Shown piece after piece: positions 1 through 6,745 of a DNA stretch of 12,002 nt. This DNA is from an uncultured Oscillospiraceae bacterium (GTDB taxonomy: Bacteria; Bacillota; Clostridia; Oscillospirales; Oscillospiraceae): assembly GCA_934572445.1 (NCBI GenBank), contig CAKTLD010000055.1:1-12002 (forward strand), in the 5' to 3' direction. The position numbers and the translations under genes are program-made. Position 1 is the stretch's first letter; each line of letters starts with the position of its first letter. A model generated the notes under the pieces. It was not told the origin of the DNA. It saw only the letters and a list, made by a program, of their open reading frames with translations, and did not search any database.

Positions 1-939
1 GCCGAAGTACGACGCGCCCTCGTCCTCGGCGATGGCGGCTTTCAGAATGTCCTCGCCCTTTTCCGCGTGCGCCTCGATGATCTTGCCGTCCTTGATGACG
101 AAGTGGAAATTCTCGATGATGTTGCCGTTGTGTACGAGCGGCAGCGCCGCGTAAACAACACCGTCGATGCCGTTTCTGAGCGGGGCGGTAAAGACCTCCT
201 CGGTCGGCATGTTGGCAACGAACGGGAAGCCCGCGCGGCAGGTGTTGTCCCCGCCGGCCCAGACGTGCGTCTCGGGCAGCCTGATGTTGAGGCTCGTGCC
301 GAGGGAGTTCTGGTAATAGAGCGAGGTGAAGTGCAGCTCGTTGAGCTTTGCGATGCGGCTTTTGAGCAGCGCCACATGCTCGCGCCAGCGCGCGACCGCG
401 TCGCCCTTTCCGCTGATGCGGACAGCGGCGAAGATCGCGTCCCAAAGCCTGTCCATCGCCTCCTGCTCGGGAAGATTGGGGAAGACCCTCTTCGCCCAGC
501 TCGGGATGGGAACGGACGCGACACACCAGGGATTCACGTTCGCCATCATTGCATCGTAGAAGGCGGAAACCTCGTCGTCGCAGCGATTTGCACGCGTGAT
601 GCGGTCGGGGTCTACGCCGCGCAATACCTCGGGATCGCGGGCAGAGATGCTCAGGTAGGCTGCGCCCGCGGCGGCGTAGCCGTTGAGAAATTCCTTCTGC
701 CCGAGAGGAAGCGAATCAAAAACAGAATCGTCCGCGCGCAGAAAGCGCTCGCGGTTCAAATAGTCGTCCGTCCAACGCATCACGACCTCGCGGCAGCCGA
801 TGTCATAGGCGGCCGAGGCACACAGGCGCGCGAAAAACGCGCAGTCGACAGGACTCGAAATGACGAGCGTCTGCCCCTTCTGGACGTTCAAGCCCACCTC
901 AATGAGGAGCTTTGCATATTCTTTAAGTTTTTCTTCCAT
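1..939 (-). CDS. M29-family metallo-aminopeptidase, C-terminus cut by window edge
   Basis: Thermophilic-type M29 aminopeptidase (AmpS/PepS/AmpT family), a cytoplasmic two-metal exopeptidase that removes N-terminal residues from peptides. The visible 313 codons start MEEKLKEYAKLLIEVGLNVQ, the usual N-terminus, and include the family hallmark NMPTEEVFTAP at residues 243-253. The first Glu of that motif (about E247) corresponds to a metal ligand of the family. Members are usually about 410 residues, so roughly 100 residues are missing. The cut falls just after GASYFG, immediately before the expected second metal-binding segment (family pattern GE-x-ALV), so the His ligands cannot be checked. The ATG at 939 is supported by AGGAGG at 946-951, 6 bases upstream. 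The gene lies downstream of mgtE in the same direction but has its own likely promoter and a terminator in its leader. Family assignment is secure; substrate preference is unknown. Confidence 0.93.
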   Translation of the reverse strand, partial: MEEKLKEYAKLLIEVGLNVQKGQTLVISSPVDCAFFARLCASAAYDIGCREVVMRWTDDYLNRERFLRADDSVFDSLPLGQKEFLNGYAAAGAAYLSISARDPEVLRGVDPDRITRANRCDDEVSAFYDAMMANVNPWCVASVPIPSWAKRVFPNLPEQEAMDRLWDAIFAAVRISGKGDAVARWREHVALLKSRIAKLNELHFTSLYYQNSLGTSLNIRLPETHVWAGGDNTCRAGFPFVANMPTEEVFTAPLRNGIDGVVYAALPLVHNGNIIENFHFVIKDGKIIEAHAEKGEDILKAAIAEDEGASYFG

Positions 940-952
940 GAAGATCCTCCTG

Positions 953-986
953 AAAAAAGAAGGCGGCTGCGCCCGGCACAGCCGCC
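953..986 (-). terminator. Intrinsic terminator after mgtE, abutting the aminopeptidase ribosome site
   Basis: On the minus strand a GC-rich hairpin with 8-bp arms (GGCGGCTG at 986-979 and CAGCCGCC at 969-962, loop of 9 that may close further) is followed by TTCTTTTTT at 961-953. This is a standard Rho-independent terminator for transcripts leaving mgtE. The T-run ends directly at the AGGAGG of the aminopeptidase gene, so the hairpin also sits inside that gene's leader. Confidence 0.85.
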
Positions 987-995
987 CTCCGATAT

Positions 996-1018
996 CATGC
1001 AATGCCATGCACCATGCA
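996..1018 (-). repeat. Three TGCATG repeats at the aminopeptidase transcription start
   Basis: On the minus strand TGCATGG occurs twice in tandem (1018-1012 and 1011-1005) and TGCATG a third time at 1001-996. The first copy overlaps the last base of the -10 box, and the predicted start site (about 1011) falls within the array. The position suits an operator or a start-site structural element. Seen directly; function inferred only from position. Confidence 0.5.
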
Positions 1019-1046
1019 TCATAACACATCCGAAACAGGGTTGAAA
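1018..1046 (-). promoter_or_regulatory. Extended -10 promoter for the aminopeptidase gene
   Basis: Minus strand: TATGAT at 1023-1018 preceded by TG plus one base (TGTTATGAT, an extended -10), with a weak -35 TTTCAA at 1046-1041 and a 17-base spacer. It begins about 20 bases after the mgtE stop codon. The predicted transcript would start near 1011, giving a leader of about 70 bases that contains the terminator at 953-986. Confidence 0.6.
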
Positions 1047-1065
1047 AGAGTTTTTATGATTTTTG

Positions 1066-2448
1066 TTAAATTCCAAGGAAAAGCGAGGCAAAATTGAAAT
1101 AGATCATCAGCGAAATGGCATCAACGACCGTCGTGATGAAGGGAGAGGCCATCACCGCGGGGTCAAAGCCGAGCTTTTTTGCAAGCAGCGGCAGCGTGCA
1201 GCCCACGACCTTGGCCGCGAACACCGTGACAACGAGCGTCAGGCATATAACGAGCGCAACGGTGATGGTGATGGGGTTGCCGAAGATCAGCTTATCGACG
1301 AGCATGAGCTTGACAAAGTTCGCCGCGGCCAGCGTCGCGCCGCAGATGACCGCCACGCGGATCTCCTTCCAGATCACGCGGAACAGGTCGGAAAACTCGA
1401 TCTCGTCGAGCGAGATACCGCGGATGACCGTGACGCTCGCCTGCGAGCCGCAGTTTCCGCCCGTATCCATCAGCATGGGGATATAGGCCGTCAGGATGGC
1501 GAAGGCACTGAGGGCGTCTTCAAACTTCGCGATGATCTGCCCCGTGAACGTGGCCGAGACCATCAGCAGCAGCAGCCAGGGGATGCGGGACTTGAACGTC
1601 TCGAAAACGCTCGTCTTGAGATACGGCTTATCCGAAGGCAGCATGGCCGCCATCTTTTCGATATCCTCGGTCGTCTCCGCCTCCATGACGTCGATGGCGT
1701 CATCGACCGTGATGATGCCGACCAGCCGGTCCTCCTTGTCGACCACCGGCAGGGCGATGAAGTCGTACTTTGAGAAGGTCTGCGCCACGTCCTCCTTGTC
1801 CTCGAGCGTCGTCACGGAGATGACGTGCGTCTCCATGATATCCTCGATGACGTCATCTTCCTCCGAAAGCAGGATGGTGCGCAGCGAGACGATACCCAGC
1901 AGCTTCCGCGCGGGATCGGTCACATAGCAGACGTTGATCGTCTCCTTGTCCGTGCCCGTGCGGCGGATGCGCTTCAGGGCGTCCTCCACGGTCATGTCGC
2001 GCTTCAGATCGACGAACTCGGTCGTCATCAGCGCGCCCGCGCTGTCGTCGGGATACTTGAGTATCTCGTTGATGCTCTTGCGCGTTTCGGGGTCGGCGTG
2101 CTTCAGGATGCGCTTGACGACGTTCGCGGGCATCTCCTCTACGATATCCACCGCATCGTCGAGGTACAGCTCATCGAGCACCTCCTTAAGCTCCGTGTTC
2201 GAAAAGCCGCGGATCAGCATTTCCTGCGCGTCGGGGTCGAGCTCGACAAACACCTCCGCCGCCGGCTCCTTGGGAAGAAGGCGGAACAGCAGCGGGATGC
2301 TGTCCTCATCCAGATCGTCAAAGAGTGAGGCGATATCCGCCGGCTCCAGATCGCACAGCAGGTGCCGCAGCGCGCCATATTGCTTTCGCTTGAGAAGCTC
2401 CCTGATTCCCTCCAGCAGATCCTCGCGCATATCTTCAAAATCGACCAT
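1066..2448 (-). CDS. mgtE: MgtE-family magnesium transporter
   Basis: Cytoplasmic-membrane Mg2+ channel/transporter of 460 residues, the usual length. Order: an N-terminal helical MgtE-N domain (about 1-130), the conserved SAGALMTTEF (136-145) leading into two CBS domains (about 140-200 and 205-262) that sense Mg2+ in this family, the plug region, then a five-helix pore domain (about 288-460). The pore signature MDTGGNCGSQAS lies at 327-338, and D443 in TTVVDAISL matches the Mg2+-binding Asp of characterised MgtE. A longer open frame reaches 2589, but it would run through the riboswitch terminators. The ATG at 2448 with AGGAGG at 2454-2459 is therefore chosen. Expression is very likely controlled by the M-box upstream. 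Confidence is very high from motifs, length and riboswitch together. Confidence 0.97.
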   Translation of the reverse strand: MVDFEDMREDLLEGIRELLKRKQYGALRHLLCDLEPADIASLFDDLDEDSIPLLFRLLPKEPAAEVFVELDPDAQEMLIRGFSNTELKEVLDELYLDDAVDIVEEMPANVVKRILKHADPETRKSINEILKYPDDSAGALMTTEFVDLKRDMTVEDALKRIRRTGTDKETINVCYVTDPARKLLGIVSLRTILLSEEDDVIEDIMETHVISVTTLEDKEDVAQTFSKYDFIALPVVDKEDRLVGIITVDDAIDVMEAETTEDIEKMAAMLPSDKPYLKTSVFETFKSRIPWLLLLMVSATFTGQIIAKFEDALSAFAILTAYIPMLMDTGGNCGSQASVTVIRGISLDEIEFSDLFRVIWKEIRVAVICGATLAAANFVKLMLVDKLIFGNPITITVALVICLTLVVTVFAAKVVGCTLPLLAKKLGFDPAVMASPFITTVVDAISLMIYFNFASLFLGI

Positions 2449-2498
2449 ACCGTCCTCCTCCTTTCCGAAAACTGCCGCGCATGACGCGGCGGAGCACG

Positions 2499-2549
2499 CA
2501 TAAAATAAAAATCTCCCATATCCTGCGTCCGGCGACGCGGCTATGGGAG
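2499..2549 (-). terminator. mgtE: Riboswitch terminator 2 (long hairpin) in the mgtE leader
   Basis: Minus strand: CTCCCATA (2549-2542) pairs with TATGGGAG (2520-2513). Inside is a second stem, GCGTC (2538-2534) with GACGC (2529-2525), loop GCCG, plus CC/GG pairs between the two stems. ATTTTTATTTTA follows at 2512-2501. This is a classic intrinsic terminator between the M-box aptamer and the mgtE start. A third, weaker hairpin (GCCGCG 2490-2485 with CGCGGC 2479-2474, then TTTT) lies just before the ribosome site. Confidence 0.88.
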
Positions 2550-2559
2550 CGGCAACATG

Positions 2560-2584
2560 AAAAACCGCGCCAAGCGCAGCTTTC
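2560..2584 (-). terminator. mgtE: Riboswitch terminator 1 (adjacent to the aptamer)
   Basis: Minus strand: AAAGCTGCGC (2583-2574), a 3-base loop TTG, then GCGCGGTTTT (2570-2561) with one further T. The core pairs CTGCGC with GCGCGG; G·U and A-U pairs extend it. A GC stem followed directly by TTTTT is terminator-like. It starts within a few bases of the 3' end of the M-box, so the leader carries two terminators in series. Confidence 0.7.
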
Positions 2585-2587
2585 CCC

Positions 2588-2735
2588 ACCGTTCAAGCTT
2601 TAGCATCACAAGGCGGTGAAACTGCATTAGATGGCACCTTGCTTTCGATGCAACCTGTTCAAACCCTCTCATAGTGTCTCCACTACTCCGCGGCAGCAGT
2701 CCGTATCCTTGTGGTAGCCTTACCTACCGGACGAT
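2588..2735 (-). promoter_or_regulatory. M-box (ykoK leader) Mg2+ riboswitch
   Basis: Read on the minus strand, the 5' part GGTAGGTAAGGCTACC (2728-2713), then GGATACGG and CTGCTGCCG, matches the conserved M-box opening (GTTAGGTGAGGCTCC, GGAGATACG, CTGCTGCC). The 3' part TAATGCAG (2629-2622) and GATGCTAAAGCTTGAACGG match the conserved TAATGCAG and GTGCTAAAGCTC-ACG segments. Order and spacing agree with the aptamer. M-box RNAs bind Mg2+ and shut off downstream transport genes; the terminators at 2560-2584 and 2499-2549 give a transcriptional off-switch. Boundaries are approximate because the closing P1 helix looks short and rich in G·U pairs. Confidence 0.95.
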
Positions 2736-2754
2736 CTATTGAATTGATACTTCT

Positions 2755-2783
2755 ATATTATGCACATTTCTCCTGCCTGTCAA
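2755..2783 (-). promoter_or_regulatory. Sigma-A-type promoter of the mgtE riboswitch transcript
   Basis: Minus strand: perfect -35 TTGACA at 2783-2778, 17-base spacer, -10 TAATAT at 2760-2755. The start would be near 2748, about 13 bases before the aptamer. Position and spacing fit a vegetative promoter for the M-box/mgtE transcript. Confidence 0.85.
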
Positions 2784-2836
2784 CCCCCTTTCCGTCCGGA
2801 AAGCGCTGAAACTTTGCCTGCTCTCCGCTTTCGCTC

Positions 2837-2865
2837 TTCCCTTTCCCGCGCGGATATGGTATACT
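2837..2865 (+). promoter_or_regulatory. Extended -10 promoter for the yihY-trkA-trkH operon
   Basis: TGGTATACT at 2857-2865 is an extended -10 (TG, one base, TATACT). The -35 region TTCCCT at 2837-2842 (17-base spacer) is poor, as is usual for extended -10 promoters. It would start transcription near 2872, about 53 bases before the TTG start codon. It diverges from the mgtE promoter 54 bases away. Confidence 0.65.
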
Positions 2866-2878
2866 GGCGGCAAAACGA

Positions 2879-2902
2879 GGGGATATGCCCTGCGGCGTCC
2901 CC
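2879..2902 (+). other. Small leader hairpin before the yihY ribosome site
   Basis: GGGGA (2879-2883) can pair with TCCCC (2898-2902), with an inner GCC (2887-2889)/GGC (2894-2896) stem and loop CTGC. It ends 3 bases before AAGGAGGTGA. It has no T-run, so it is not a terminator; it may affect mRNA stability or ribosome access. The leader is too short for a ydaO-type c-di-AMP riboswitch. Confidence 0.35.
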
Positions 2903-2924
2903 GTGAAGGAGGTGAGCGTCGCCC

Positions 2925-3779
2925 TTGGAGCAGTATCTTGCGCGGCACCGTTTTCTCAACGCTGCCTATCAGCTTCTGCGCCGGTATTTTGATCACCGCG
3001 TCGCCCGCGACAGCGCGGCGCTGACGTATTATCTGCTGTTCGCGCTGTTTCCGCTGCTCATCTTTCTGAGCAACCTCGTCGGTATGATGTCGCTCGATAT
3101 CAGCCAGTTCCTCGCCGCTCTGCACCCCTTTATGCCGCAGGAAGCGCTGGATATCATCGAGCAGTACCTCATCTATGTCAGCCGCGATTCCAGCCGCCAG
3201 CTGCTCTGGTTCTCGCTCATTTTCTCGGTCTACTTCCCCTATCGCGCGGCGGGCTCTCTGATGGGCTCGGTGCGCAAGGCCTACGGCGTGGAGGCGCCCA
3301 CGCATTTTCTGCGCTACCAGCTCAAGCTCCTGCTCTACACGCTCTGCCTGATCGTCATCATCGTTCTTTCCATCGTGCTCTCGGTCGTGGGCGGGCGCGT
3401 GCTGAACTTCGTCTCGGGCTACATCTCCCTGAGCGACGGCTTCATCGAGCTGTGGTCCCGCCTCCGCTTCGTCGTGCTCGGCTTCTTCATGTTCTTCACC
3501 ATCGCGCTTCTGTACGGGCTCGCGCAGGAATCACGCACAATGAACCGCATCTGGCCCGGTGTCATCGCGTCGCTCGTGATGTGGCTGGCGCTTTCCTATC
3601 TCTTTTCCTACTACGTCGAAAACATCGCGCGCTACTCGCTGATCTACGGCACGCTGGGCGCGGTGATCGTGCTGCTCTTATGGCTGTACCTTGCCGCCAT
3701 GATGCTCATCATGGGCGCGGAATTCAACAGCGTTCTCATGACGCTGCGGGATCAATCTCAGGAGAATCATCACTTATGA
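2925..3779 (+). CDS. YihY/BrkB-family integral membrane protein
   Basis: A 284-residue polytopic membrane protein of the YihY/BrkB family, whose members have sometimes been misnamed 'ribonuclease BN'. Its molecular role is not established. Visible hallmarks are the first-helix pattern DSAALTYYLLFALFPLLIFL (29-48), the middle block containing FSVYFPYRAAGSLMGSVRKA, and the C-terminal block YGTLGAVIVLLLWLY ending in GAEFN (about 264-268). About six transmembrane segments are apparent. The start is TTG: it is the first possible start after an in-frame stop at 2913-2915, and AAGGAGGTGA at 2906-2915 lies 9 bases upstream. The rare start codon may moderate expression despite the near-perfect ribosome site. 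The stop overlaps the trkA start (ATGA), so translation of the two is probably coupled. Family certain, function unknown. Confidence 0.93.
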   Translation: MEQYLARHRFLNAAYQLLRRYFDHRVARDSAALTYYLLFALFPLLIFLSNLVGMMSLDISQFLAALHPFMPQEALDIIEQYLIYVSRDSSRQLLWFSLIFSVYFPYRAAGSLMGSVRKAYGVEAPTHFLRYQLKLLLYTLCLIVIIVLSIVLSVVGGRVLNFVSGYISLSDGFIELWSRLRFVVLGFFMFFTIALLYGLAQESRTMNRIWPGVIASLVMWLALSYLFSYYVENIARYSLIYGTLGAVIVLLLWLYLAAMMLIMGAEFNSVLMTLRDQSQENHHL

Positions 3780-5134
3780 AAATCATTATTGTCGGTCTCG
3801 GCAAGGTTGGCTACGCCATTGCCGAACAGATGACGGGTGAAAATCACGATCTTGTCATCGTAGACCAGAGCAGCGCCGCGCTCGACCACGCCGACACAAT
3901 GCTCGACGTCATGTGCGTGGAGGGCAACGGCGCCAGCGCCAGCGTTCTTCTGCAGGCGGGCGTGCGCGAGGCGGACCTGCTGATCGCCGTTTCGGAAAAC
4001 GACGAGGTCAACCTCATCTGCTGCCTGATGGCCAAAAAGCTGGGCGCGAAGCACACGGTCGCGCGCGTGCGCAATCCCGAATACTTCCGCGATGCGCCGA
4101 TCCTGCGGCGTGAGATCGGGCTTGACATGATCATCAACCCCGAGCACGCCGCCGCACAGGAGATTTCTCGCATCCTGCGCGTGCCCAGCGCCTTCAGCGT
4201 GGAGACCTTTGCCCGCGGGCTCGTTGAGCTCATCGGCTTTCAGGCCGAGCCCGGAGACTCGCTCGTAGGCAGATCGCTCATTGATTTTAACCGCGAGACC
4301 CCCAACAACATCCTTCTCTGTGCCGCCAAGCGCGGCGAGGAGGTCATCGTTCCCAACGGCTCGTTCGTCCCGCAGGCGGGCGACCGCGTCTACGTCATCG
4401 GCACACCCGCCGAGACGACGCGCGTGCTGCGCTCGATGGGCCGGGCCATGTCGCCCATCCGCCGCGTGAGCATCCTCGGCGGCAGCCGCATCGCGCTCTA
4501 CCTCTCCTGGGCGCTTGCGGACGTGGGCACGCATGTGACGATCGTGGAAAAGGACGAGGCCAAGTGCCTCACGCTTGCCGAAAAGCTGCCCAAGGCTTCG
4601 ATCATCCAGGGTGACGGCACTGACCATGACCTGCTCGAGTCCGAGGGCATCTTCCACTGCGACGCCTTCATCGCCGTGACCGACCGCGACGAGGAGAACC
4701 TTCTCATGGCGCTCACGGCCAAGCGCTACGGTGTGAAAAAGGTCGTGCCCAAGATGTCCCGCCTGGGCTATCTTGATATCGTCAACCTCACGGGACTCGA
4801 TACCGTCATCTCCCCCAAGGCCATCATCGCAAGCCAGATCTCCAGCTATGTCCGCGGCCTTGCCAACTCGCAGGGCAGCGCGGTGGAGAGCCTGCACAAC
4901 ATCCTCGGCGGCGCGATCGAGGCGGTGGAGTTCACCGCAACGCCCGCTACGCATTTTCTGGACCGGCCGCTCAGCGACCTTGCCTTCCGGCAGGGCCTGC
5001 TCGTGGCCGCCATCGTGCACAACGGCAAAATGGAGATCCCCAACGGCCAGTCTCAGATCCGCGCGGGCGACCGCGTGATCGTGGTGGCAAAGAAGCTCTT
5101 TTTGCAGGACCTCAACGATATTCTCGCGCGGTAA
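3776..5134 (+). CDS. trkA: TrkA, cytoplasmic NAD-binding gating subunit of the K+ transporter
   Basis: Peripheral regulatory subunit that assembles under the TrkH channel and gates K+ uptake in response to bound nucleotide. At 452 residues it has the duplicated E. coli-type architecture (about 458), not the single-unit KtrA type. RCK-N1 starts MKIIIVGLGKVG with the Rossmann glycines at 7-12 and D30 at the end of the second strand. RCK-C1 covers about 140-222. RCK-N2 starts near 229, and RCK-C2 (about 368-452) ends with the typical GDRVIVVAKK. The second Rossmann motif is degenerate (GGSRIA at 235-240, where GGGxIG is usual), so the second half may not bind NAD normally. The ATG overlaps the yihY stop, with AGGAG at 3760-3764. 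trkH follows after 27 bases. Confidence 0.96.
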   Translation: MKIIIVGLGKVGYAIAEQMTGENHDLVIVDQSSAALDHADTMLDVMCVEGNGASASVLLQAGVREADLLIAVSENDEVNLICCLMAKKLGAKHTVARVRNPEYFRDAPILRREIGLDMIINPEHAAAQEISRILRVPSAFSVETFARGLVELIGFQAEPGDSLVGRSLIDFNRETPNNILLCAAKRGEEVIVPNGSFVPQAGDRVYVIGTPAETTRVLRSMGRAMSPIRRVSILGGSRIALYLSWALADVGTHVTIVEKDEAKCLTLAEKLPKASIIQGDGTDHDLLESEGIFHCDAFIAVTDRDEENLLMALTAKRYGVKKVVPKMSRLGYLDIVNLTGLDTVISPKAIIASQISSYVRGLANSQGSAVESLHNILGGAIEAVEFTATPATHFLDRPLSDLAFRQGLLVAAIVHNGKMEIPNGQSQIRAGDRVIVVAKKLFLQDLNDILAR

Positions 5135-5161
5135 CCCGCCCTTGACAGCGAGGCAAACATT

Positions 5162-6604
5162 ATGAATCGAAATCTGATCCTCAAGCTCGTCGGCGTCATT
5201 CTCTGCATCGAGGCGCTGTGTATGCTCGTTCCGCTGTTGTATGCGCTCGTATGCGGCGAACCGGACATGACCGCCCTGCTCCGCTCCGTCGCGGTCTGCG
5301 GCGGCTGCGGCGGGCTGCTGGCGCTCATCCGCTCGTCTGACCGGCGGCTGCAAACGCGCGACGGCTTCGTCTGCGTGGCCTTGTGCTGGATCGCGCTCAG
5401 CCTGTTCGGCGCACTGCCGTATTTTTTCAGCGGCAGCTGCGGCTATATCGATGCCGTGTTCGAGACTGTCTCCGGCCTGACGACGACAGGCGCGTCCATC
5501 TTTTCTTCTCCCGAGGATCTCCCCCGCGGCATCCTGCTCTGGCGCGCGCTGACGCAGTGGATGGGCGGCATGGGCATTCTCGTGCTGATGCTGGCGCTGC
5601 TGCCGAAGCTCAGCGAGGGCGGCATCAACCTGATGAAGGCCGAGTCTCCCGGTCCCATCGCGACCAAGCTGCGCCCGCGCACAGGTGAGACCGCGCGTAT
5701 TCTCTACCGCATCTACATTGCCCTGACGGCGGCGGAAGCAGTGCTGCTGCGCCTTGTCGGCATGCCGTGGTTCGACGCGGCAACAACGGCACTGACGACC
5801 ATCTCCACCGGCGGTTTTTCCATCCGCAACGCGAGCATCGCCTATTACCATTCCCATGCGATCAACTGGATCCTCATTTTCTTCATGCTCGCCGCCTCTG
5901 TAAACTTCACTCTCATCTATCACGCCACGACCCGCCATCTTCGTGATGCGCTCCGGAGCGAGGAGCTGCGTGCGTACGCCGGCATCGTCGGCGGCGCAAC
6001 GGTGCTCATTGCGCTCGATCTGGTCATGAAAACGGGCCGCGGCATTGGCTCGGCGATCGAACATGCAGCGTTTCAGGTCGTCACGCTTATCTCCACCACC
6101 GGCTACTGCACCGAGAATTTTGACCTCTGGCCGCATTTCTGCCGCTGTATCCTGGTTCTGGTCATGTTTTCCGGCGGCTGCGCAGGCTCCACAAGCGGCG
6201 GCGTCAAGATCTCCCGCATCCTGCTGCTGTTCAAGTCGCTCAAGCGTGATCTGCGGCGCATCATGCACTCGCGCGAGGTACGGCCCATCACGCTGGACGG
6301 TCAGCGCGTGGAGGAACTGACGGTCTCTTCCGTTTCCGTCTTTTTCTTCGCCTACATCGTACTGCTGCTGTTCGGCGCGCTGGTCCTGTCGCTCGACGGG
6401 ATCGACTTCACCGCCGCCTTCACCGCCTCGCTCACGGCGATCAGCAACGTAGGTCCCGGTCTCGGCGCAGTGGGGCCGACGTGCAACTTCGGCTTTCTTT
6501 CCGGCTTCAGCAAAGTCACAATGAGCGCGCTGATGCTGCTGGGGCGGCTTGAGATCATGCCGCTGCTCGTGCTGCTGATGCCGAGCGTCTGGCGCAGAAA
6601 ATGA
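5162..6604 (+). CDS. trkH: TrkH/KtrB-family potassium channel subunit
   Basis: Membrane pore-forming subunit for K+ uptake, 480 residues. All four filter repeats typical of the superfamily are visible: LTTTGAS (G110), ISTGGFS (G217), ISTTGYC (G314) and ISNVGPGLG (G431). The third-repeat block GGCAGSTSGGVK is the conserved gating-loop region of TrkH. About eight to ten hydrophobic segments surround the four pore loops. Directly follows its partner trkA; GAGG at 5149-5152 precedes the ATG. Which monovalent cation couples uptake, if any, cannot be read from the sequence. A strong terminator 9 bases after the stop ends the operon. Confidence 0.97.
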   Translation: MNRNLILKLVGVILCIEALCMLVPLLYALVCGEPDMTALLRSVAVCGGCGGLLALIRSSDRRLQTRDGFVCVALCWIALSLFGALPYFFSGSCGYIDAVFETVSGLTTTGASIFSSPEDLPRGILLWRALTQWMGGMGILVLMLALLPKLSEGGINLMKAESPGPIATKLRPRTGETARILYRIYIALTAAEAVLLRLVGMPWFDAATTALTTISTGGFSIRNASIAYYHSHAINWILIFFMLAASVNFTLIYHATTRHLRDALRSEELRAYAGIVGGATVLIALDLVMKTGRGIGSAIEHAAFQVVTLISTTGYCTENFDLWPHFCRCILVLVMFSGGCAGSTSGGVKISRILLLFKSLKRDLRRIMHSREVRPITLDGQRVEELTVSSVSVFFFAYIVLLLFGALVLSLDGIDFTAAFTASLTAISNVGPGLGAVGPTCNFGFLSGFSKVTMSALMLLGRLEIMPLLVLLMPSVWRRK

Positions 6605-6612
6605 ATCGCACC

Positions 6613-6651
6613 AAAACCGCTTTGCCGCTGCAAGGCGGTTTTTCTTCTTTT
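6613..6651 (+). terminator. Intrinsic terminator of the yihY-trkA-trkH operon
   Basis: Arms of 13 bases (6613-6625, AAAACCGCTTTGC, and 6630-6642, GCAAGGCGGTTTT) pair with one G·U pair around the loop CGCT. The T-rich tail TTTTTCTTCTTTT covers 6639-6651. The left A-run could make it partly bidirectional, but no minus-strand gene ends here. Confidence 0.93.
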
Positions 6652-6672
6652 CCGGAAATTTCTGCCTCCGCC

Positions 6673-6702
6673 GCATATCGGCGCAAAAGGCGCGCAAACT
6701 AA
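6673..6702 (+). promoter_or_regulatory. Candidate forespore-type (sigma G/F) promoter for the DUF1540 gene
   Basis: GCATA at 6673-6677, a 17-base gap, then CAAACTA at 6695-6701. The B. subtilis sigma-G consensus is G-M-ATR, about 17-18 bases, CATnHTA; only the third -10 base differs. The same -10 stretch also fits the sigma-F pattern with one mismatch. No good sigma-A promoter is seen between the trkH terminator and this gene. The start would be near 6708, leaving a leader of about 37 bases. The call rests on short motifs only. Confidence 0.35.
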
Positions 6703-6745
6703 GCGCGGCCAAAACGCCAATACTTTTTCAGGAGGATGAACTCAA

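Noticed and set aside
991..1015. Short leader peptide (MVHGIA) ahead of the aminopeptidase terminator
   Set aside because: An ATG at 1015 opens six codons before a stop, but it has no ribosome site, lies essentially at the predicted transcript start, and shows no codon run that would suggest attenuation.
67..1044. 325-codon plus-strand open frame opposite the aminopeptidase
   Set aside because: It is a shadow of the M29 coding sequence; it runs through the terminator and promoter region, and its translation resembles no family.
2449..2589. Upstream extension of mgtE to a start at 2589
   Set aside because: The 47 extra residues have no family resemblance and would be encoded by the riboswitch terminators; the ATG at 2448 has an AGGAGG at proper spacing.
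2866..2924. c-di-AMP (ydaO-type) riboswitch ahead of the potassium operon
   Set aside because: Such switches often control K+ genes, but the leader is only about 50 bases, far too short, and shows only a small hairpin.
3770..6712. 980-codon open frame on the minus strand, antisense to trkA and trkH
   Set aside because: Its translation is low-complexity, rich in Arg, His, Asp and Ala, with no recognisable domain. It mirrors the codon bias of two certain plus-strand genes, lacks a credible ribosome site, and overlaps the operon terminator.
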